A stretch of 7,010 nt of DNA from Aquimonas sp044344935 (GTDB lineage Bacteria > Pseudomonadota > Gammaproteobacteria > Xanthomonadales > Xanthomonadaceae): positions 1 to 7,010 of the forward strand of contig JBIJCA010000248.1 in the NCBI GenBank assembly GCA_044344935.1, read 5' to 3'. Position numbers and translations under genes: made by a program. Numbering within the stretch: position 1 is the first letter of the stretch; each line of letters starts with the position of its first letter. The notes under the pieces were generated by a model that worked only from the letters and a program-made list of their open reading frames with translations, had not been told where the DNA came from and searched no databases. Shown one piece after another: positions 5,751-7,010 of the stretch.

Positions 5751-6662
5751 TCAGGCCTCCGCCTTGCTGAGGCCGAGGATCTCTTCGAGCCGTTTCAGCA
5801 GCACGCGCAGCTCACCGCTCATGAGTGCGAACACGGCATCGATCTCGTCGCGCTGGGTATCGCGCTCGCCCTGCTCCAGCGACTCGGTGGCGGCTTCAAG
5901 GAACTTCAGCTTGCGGATGACCAGATCCTCGCCGAGCACGAAGCTCAGTCGATCCTCGAACACCAGGGCGACCTGGAAGGCCTGCTTGCCGCACTTGAGG
6001 TGCTCGCGCACTTCTTCGGCCGTGAGCTCCTGGCGGCGGCATTTGACGATCGCGCCTGAGTCGACCGGATCACGCAGTTCGCACTCATCGCCGAGCACGA
6101 AACCTTCGGGCAGCGGTTCGCCGTCGATCCATGCCGTCATCAGCGCGCGGGGGCTGGTTTCGGCGTTCACCGGCACCGCCGGGAAGCTGCCCAGCGCTTC
6201 GCGGACCGCCGTGACGAAGGTCTCGGCGCTCTTGCGGCTGCTGCTGTCGATCACGCACCAGCCAAGACCGAGGTCGAGATAGCCGGAGCAGCGCGAGGGC
6301 CGCGAGAACGCGCGCGGCAGCAGGTCGGTGAGCACTTCATCCTTGATGCGCTTGCGCTCGCGGCCGCCGGGGTTGCGGCCTTCGCTCTCGCGGATGTGGT
6401 CGAGCTTGTCCGACAGCACGGCGTTGATGACCGAGCCCGGCAGCAGCTTGTCCTCGCTGCCCAGCGTCAGCAGCAGGGCCTCGGCGACGCGGTGCGACAG
6501 CGCCAGCTCGCCGCGGCCGAGCGGCGAGACGAAGCCGCGCGAGGACAGCTCCAGCGGGCCGACGGGTTTGAGCACGTGCTCGGCGAGCTTCTCGTCTAGC
6601 GCTTCAAAGCTGTCGTTGATCGAGGTGGGGTAGCGGAACAGGGTCAGGTTGCGGAAGAACAT
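5751..6662 (-). CDS. rdgC: Recombination-associated protein RdgC
   Basis: 303-residue nucleoid-associated protein, the same length as in E. coli. RdgC forms a ring-shaped dimer that binds duplex DNA without sequence preference and restrains RecA. The N-terminus MFFRNLTLFRYP (1-12) is diagnostic. Other conserved segments are SRGFVSPLGR (41-50), KDEVLTDLLPRAFSR (107-121), AWIDGEPLPEGFVLGDECELRDP split across 177-199, and CRRQEL (208-213). Phe119 and the Arg210-Gln211 pair sit where the residues known to close the DNA ring lie in characterised RdgC (from memory, offset by one). C-terminal helices are seen from about 250 to 300. The start at 6662 has only a weak GGA about 6 nt upstream, but the N-terminal motif fixes it. 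It is the first gene of a pair with the metalloprotease. Confidence 0.95.
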   Translation of the reverse strand: MFFRNLTLFRYPTSINDSFEALDEKLAEHVLKPVGPLELSSRGFVSPLGRGELALSHRVAEALLLTLGSEDKLLPGSVINAVLSDKLDHIRESEGRNPGGRERKRIKDEVLTDLLPRAFSRPSRCSGYLDLGLGWCVIDSSSRKSAETFVTAVREALGSFPAVPVNAETSPRALMTAWIDGEPLPEGFVLGDECELRDPVDSGAIVKCRRQELTAEEVREHLKCGKQAFQVALVFEDRLSFVLGEDLVIRKLKFLEAATESLEQGERDTQRDEIDAVFALMSGELRVLLKRLEEILGLSKAEA

Positions 6663-6743
6663 GGGGTGTCCAAGTGAGATTCGCGAATGCGGCGGGAGGG
6701 GATTCGCCAGACGGGAGACTGAGGCTCAGCAGCCCCTCTGCAA

Positions 6744-6770
6744 CCCCTCTCCCGTGGGGAGAGGGGCTTT
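6744..6770. repeat. CCCCTCTCCC palindrome, terminator-like
   Basis: CCCCTCTCCC (6744-6753) pairs perfectly with GGGAGAGGGG (6757-6766) around GTG. On the plus strand it is followed by CTTT, but no plus-strand gene ends here. Similar CCCTCTCCC repeats are scattered in many high-GC proteobacterial genomes. On the minus strand it would fold in any transcript running from the upstream gene into rdgC. Confidence 0.5.
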
Positions 6771-6849
6771 ATGCGGGCGCTTCAGGGAAAGAGGTTCACC
6801 CAAGCAGACATCGCTGCTACGGCGCGAAAGGCGACGGCTGTGCTTTGCA

Positions 6850-6890
6850 CCCCTCTCTCCGCGGGAGAGGGGACGGGGGTGAGGGGCCGG
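6850..6890. repeat. CCCCTCTC palindrome with G-rich tail
   Basis: CCCCTCTC (6850-6857) pairs with GAGAGGGG (6865-6872), followed by a G-rich tail to 6890 (ACGGGGGTGAGGGGCCGGG). It is related to the palindrome at 6744-6766 by the shared CCCCTCTC core. It lies about 50 nt after the stop of the partial upstream gene and could act as its 3' end structure. Confidence 0.45.
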
Positions 6891-6922
6891 GCTTGCCGCA
6901 ATGACGAACCTCGCGAGGGCCA

Positions 6923-7010
6923 TCACGCCTGCAGCCGCACCGGAATCTCCAGCACGCGTGCAGGCGCATCGACCGGTTCTTGCTTGGGACCGCCATGCGA
7001 CTCGCTGGAT
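6923..7010 (-). CDS. C-terminal fragment of an unidentified protein
   Basis: Only the last 28 codons and a TGA are present; the gene continues past the window edge. The tail reads ...GGPKQEPVDAPARVLEIP then VRLQA. Third positions are mostly G or C, as in the neighbouring genes, which favours this frame. It is too short to assign. A plus-strand reading from an ATG at 6901 also stays open to the edge but has a poorer codon pattern. Confidence 0.5.
   Translation of the reverse strand, partial: SSESHGGPKQEPVDAPARVLEIPVRLQA

Larger units (their letters stand above)
6663..6922. other. Gene-free spacer upstream of rdgC
   Basis: 260 bases with no supported gene. It holds two CCCCTCTCC-type palindromes (6744-6766 and 6850-6872) and the 10-bp self-complementary ATTCGCGAAT (6679-6688), 16 nt before rdgC. 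The rdgC promoter should lie here, but I cannot point to its boxes. Confidence 0.6.

Noticed and set aside
6649..6904. Small plus-strand frames upstream of rdgC
   Set aside because: They translate the CCCTCTCCC palindromes (PLSRGERG/NPSPVGRG-type peptides), a known annotation artefact of these repeats.

Overview
The window looks like a piece of a high-GC gammaproteobacterial chromosome, most likely Xanthomonadales (Lysobacter/Luteimonas/Xanthomonas-like). Four things point there: coding sequences with strongly G/C third codon positions, RdgC (a beta/gammaproteobacterial protein), a sugar transporter of the SLC45/GPH type next to a lipoprotein alpha-amylase, and intergenic inverted repeats built from ATTCGGG units, which I recall from that group. 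The genus is an inference. All supported genes lie on the minus strand and are transcribed from high to low coordinates.

Layout in transcription order. (1) 7010-6923: the last 28 codons of an unidentified gene. (2) 6922-6663: a gene-free spacer with CCCTCTCC palindromes. (3) 6662-5751 rdgC and 5743-4964, a YgjP-like zinc metalloprotease, 7 nt apart and probably co-transcribed. (4) 4963-4753: a spacer with an ATTCGGG inverted-repeat element. (5) 4752-3679 apbE, a lipoprotein FAD:protein FMN transferase. It is followed 2 nt later by 3676-3176, an unrecognised 166-residue protein with a Cys cluster. The last 31 codons of that gene lie inside a second ATTCGGG element. (6) 3175-2859: a spacer with a hairpin and a 16-bp operator-like palindrome. 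(7) 2858-1470, an SLC45-like MFS sugar transporter, then 1410 to beyond position 1, a GH13 alpha-amylase lipoprotein. These two form an alpha-glucan utilisation pair: the amylase would cut starch or maltodextrin at the cell surface or in the periplasm, and the MFS protein would import the resulting sugars.

The main anomaly is in the amylase. Codon 130 is TAA (1023-1021), yet the same frame continues without any shift through all four GH13 conserved regions and the catalytic triad to the window edge. This is either a recent nonsense mutation, a sequencing error, or readthrough. Other points worth attention are the Cys-rich partner coupled to apbE, the repeat element captured as its C-terminus, and the palindrome upstream of the sugar operon. 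I see no CRISPR array, rRNA, tRNA or transposase gene in the window.
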